64,000 nucleotides of DNA, from NCBI GenBank assembly GCA_023055355.1, contig JALJCS010000001.1, forward strand, positions 106,098,881 through 106,162,880, written 5' to 3'. This DNA is from Agelaius tricolor. Its lineage: Eukaryota > Chordata > Aves > Passeriformes > Icteridae. Shown here piece by piece: positions 62,392 through 64,000 of this stretch. The translations under genes and the position numbers were made by a program. Position 1 is the stretch's first letter, and the number at the start of each line of letters is the position of its first letter. The notes below the pieces were generated by a model. It had not been told where the DNA came from. It worked only from the letters and a program-made list of their open reading frames with translations, and searched no databases.

Positions 62392-63319
62392 GTACACAGC
62401 AGCTGTTCAATCTTAGCATCAAGATTACAGACACACACACACACGAGGCTCCAGCAGGCACACTTATTTCAATGCTGGTCACAATGCTCTGACAACAATA
62501 TGTTATAAATCCTTTCACAGTCAGCCCAGATAAGGTGAAGGCACTTTTGCAGTTGGTTTCAATTTTTGCTCTGAAAAAAAGAGATGGGAAATCAAATTTT
62601 CTAGGTTATTAAACTCCTACGTTTAGGTATTTATAAGCCAACACCCCTCCCTCATCATCATCAATTTTTTTCTGTCATTAGAATATTCAGAAACTCATGA
62701 CTATTATAACAATGTATGCAACCTTCACATATGACTTCCACATTCCAATGTATTAGGCAAACACTAAGTAATTTAACAATATCACACTTTGACAAATGGC
62801 ATCGTGACCACCAGAGTTAGTGCCTGCTTTCCTGTGCCTTTCTGTCTTGTCACTGACTTTAGTATCTAAGCCATGCAAATAACAAGTTAAACATTTCCCT
62901 GCCTGGGGTAATTGGAAGAAATTTCTCTCATGTGAGCTGTCTTGGCCTATCCATATCACTGGATACGGAGTTCTGGAACTGAAATTCAGCCACCAGCCCA
63001 TTCCTCCATTCTCAGTCCCATTCCAGTCCCCTAATCTAAAAGCCATATTTCCATAAGAATTTTTTTAATATTATTTAATCATATTTTGATTATATTTATC
63101 CTCAAATATGTGTAAAAACCAAAACTACACTTACCATTGTAAGGTCATGTGGTCATGGCAGTTGGGAACTGCCAAAGATGTCATTAGCTCCTGTCGAGGC
63201 ACTGTTTTTGAAAAGACTTCTGGCCTATCTGTACAGCAAATTCTGTGAAGTCTTAACTCACCAATACCCAGAGAGAGATGAGCAGCAGTGAGAGCTAAGA
63301 AAGCTATGATTGAAGATAC
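62392..63319. other. AT-rich unique sequence, no gene seen
   Basis: An open frame of 97 codons on the minus strand (62753-63046) is not recognised. Nothing else seen apart from the short AC tract. Confidence 0.45.
62430..62444. repeat. Short (AC)n tract
   Basis: Seven AC units, too short to be remarkable. Confidence 0.9.
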
Positions 63320-63930
63320 TGAATGACCAGGGGATGAAATGGCAGATTAAATTCAGTGTCAGTTCAACACAAAATAATGCAGTAATGGTAAACTAACTGT
63401 AAGTAATGATCCAGAGATGAGACAATGGACTATAAATCAGATGCTTTCACTTGTGAAAGGGACCTCATAGTCACTATAGTTTTCTGACTTTATCACCTCA
63501 GTATTCATCACTGGCCAAAGAGAAAGCAGGGTACTAAGACTTAATGTTACGAAGACAGAATAGTCAACTAAGAAAAAAAAGTACTTAATGCTTCTTGGAG
63601 TTGAGGCAGCACCATATCAAACAGGATACTGTAAAAACAGTACAGAGGAGGATGAAAGGGATGACAAGGAGATAAAAAGAAATTAAATAGAGCAGAACAG
63701 ACCAGTCTGGAAATGAGTCAACTGAACAGGCAATAGATACAAAAGAAGAATATAACATCCTGAATGCCAGAGAGAAGATGAACGGAAAACAATTATTCCA
63801 TGTTTCACATAGCTCAGGATGTGGAAGACACCAAATGAAATTATAAGATAGCACGTATAAAAAAAACCAAAGGAAGTTCTTGTTACTAAGTAAAAATCAC
63901 AGGCAAAAAGTATAAGTGAGATCAAAAAGA
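63320..63930 (+). mobile_element. Ancient amniote CR1 (L3-like) LINE copy, heavily mutated
   Basis: The order of blocks follows CR1 elements known from reptiles and birds. AAATGGCAGATTAAATTCAG and AAAATAATGCAGTAATGG come near 63340-63390. GGGACCTCATAGTCACTATAG comes near 63460, then GGAGGATGAAAGGGATGACAAGG near 63650. Last is CACCAAATGAAATTATAAGA, with AAACCAAAGGAAGTTCTTG about 20 bases on, near 63830-63880. These correspond to the end of the reverse transcriptase open frame and the start of the 3' region. Divergence is far greater than in the CR1 at 42862-43629, so this is an old insertion. Open frames on the opposite strand (63585-63943) are shadows. The right end cannot be fixed before the window stops. 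Confidence 0.6.
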
Positions 63931-64000
63931 CAGACACTATCAAAGAATAAAGCTCTGTTGAGGGCTATTAAATGACATGAGTCTGATACAATTATGGTTC

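Noticed and set aside
63585..63943. Hydrophobic minus-strand frames of 86-89 codons
   Set aside because: They are the reverse complement of an ancient CR1 copy; hydrophobicity reflects A-rich plus-strand sequence.

Overview
The window looks like avian nuclear DNA, probably from a neoavian or passerine bird. Two fairly young-looking CR1 LINE fragments (about 3118-3690 on the minus strand and 42862-43629 on the plus strand, the latter ending in the bird-type ATTCTATGA tail) and a solo LTR resembling an avian class II (ERVK-like) retrovirus (about 3840-4338) point to a bird. I see no Alu, L1 or other mammalian repeats. The base composition is visibly AT-rich, except in one CpG island near 5.76-7.08 kb.

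I found no protein-coding gene that I can recognise. Every long open frame (the longest is 168 codons at 45674-46180, minus strand) is of a size expected by chance in 64 kb, and none resembles a family I know. The window therefore reads as a gene desert or the inside of a very long intron. Several short segments have a good splice acceptor and donor around an open or nearly open stretch: 11098-11163, 32270-32606, 40687-40866, 53787-53847 and 62310-62391 on the plus strand, and 45916-46134/46172 and 59211-59286 on the minus strand. They are listed as low-confidence candidate exons, coding or noncoding. The best is 40687-40866: exactly 180 nt, open throughout, with a long CT polypyrimidine tract before it and a CAG|GTAAGA donor after it.

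Layout: 0-3.1 kb is AT-rich unique sequence. 3.1-4.35 kb is a cluster of an antisense CR1 fragment, a GGA microsatellite and a solo LTR. 5.68-7.18 kb is a CpG island bracketed by two A-rich tracts, whose core is a minisatellite of exactly 64 units of 17 bp with no length change (5890-6977). 8.5-63.3 kb is mostly unique AT-rich DNA. It carries microsatellites, a short LTR-like fragment near 23.96 kb, a possible old antisense CR1/L3 fragment near 37.3 kb, the CR1 at 42.9-43.6 kb and a mildly CpG-enriched segment at 47.9-48.45 kb. From about 63.3 kb to near the end there is a very old, heavily mutated amniote-type CR1 copy.

The most unusual object is the minisatellite. Read on the minus strand, nearly every unit contains CAG|GTGAGC, a near-consensus 5' splice site, so one CpG island holds 59 GT-containing donor-like sites at 17-bp spacing. 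Read as duplex DNA, 58 units contain the E-box CACCTG (Snail/ZEB/E-protein class). Second is a perfect 22-bp inverted repeat with a 7-nt loop at 14907-14957.

Limits: all calls come from reading the sequence. No alignment, repeat-masking, splice-scoring or expression data were available, and repeat family names rest on remembered consensus features.
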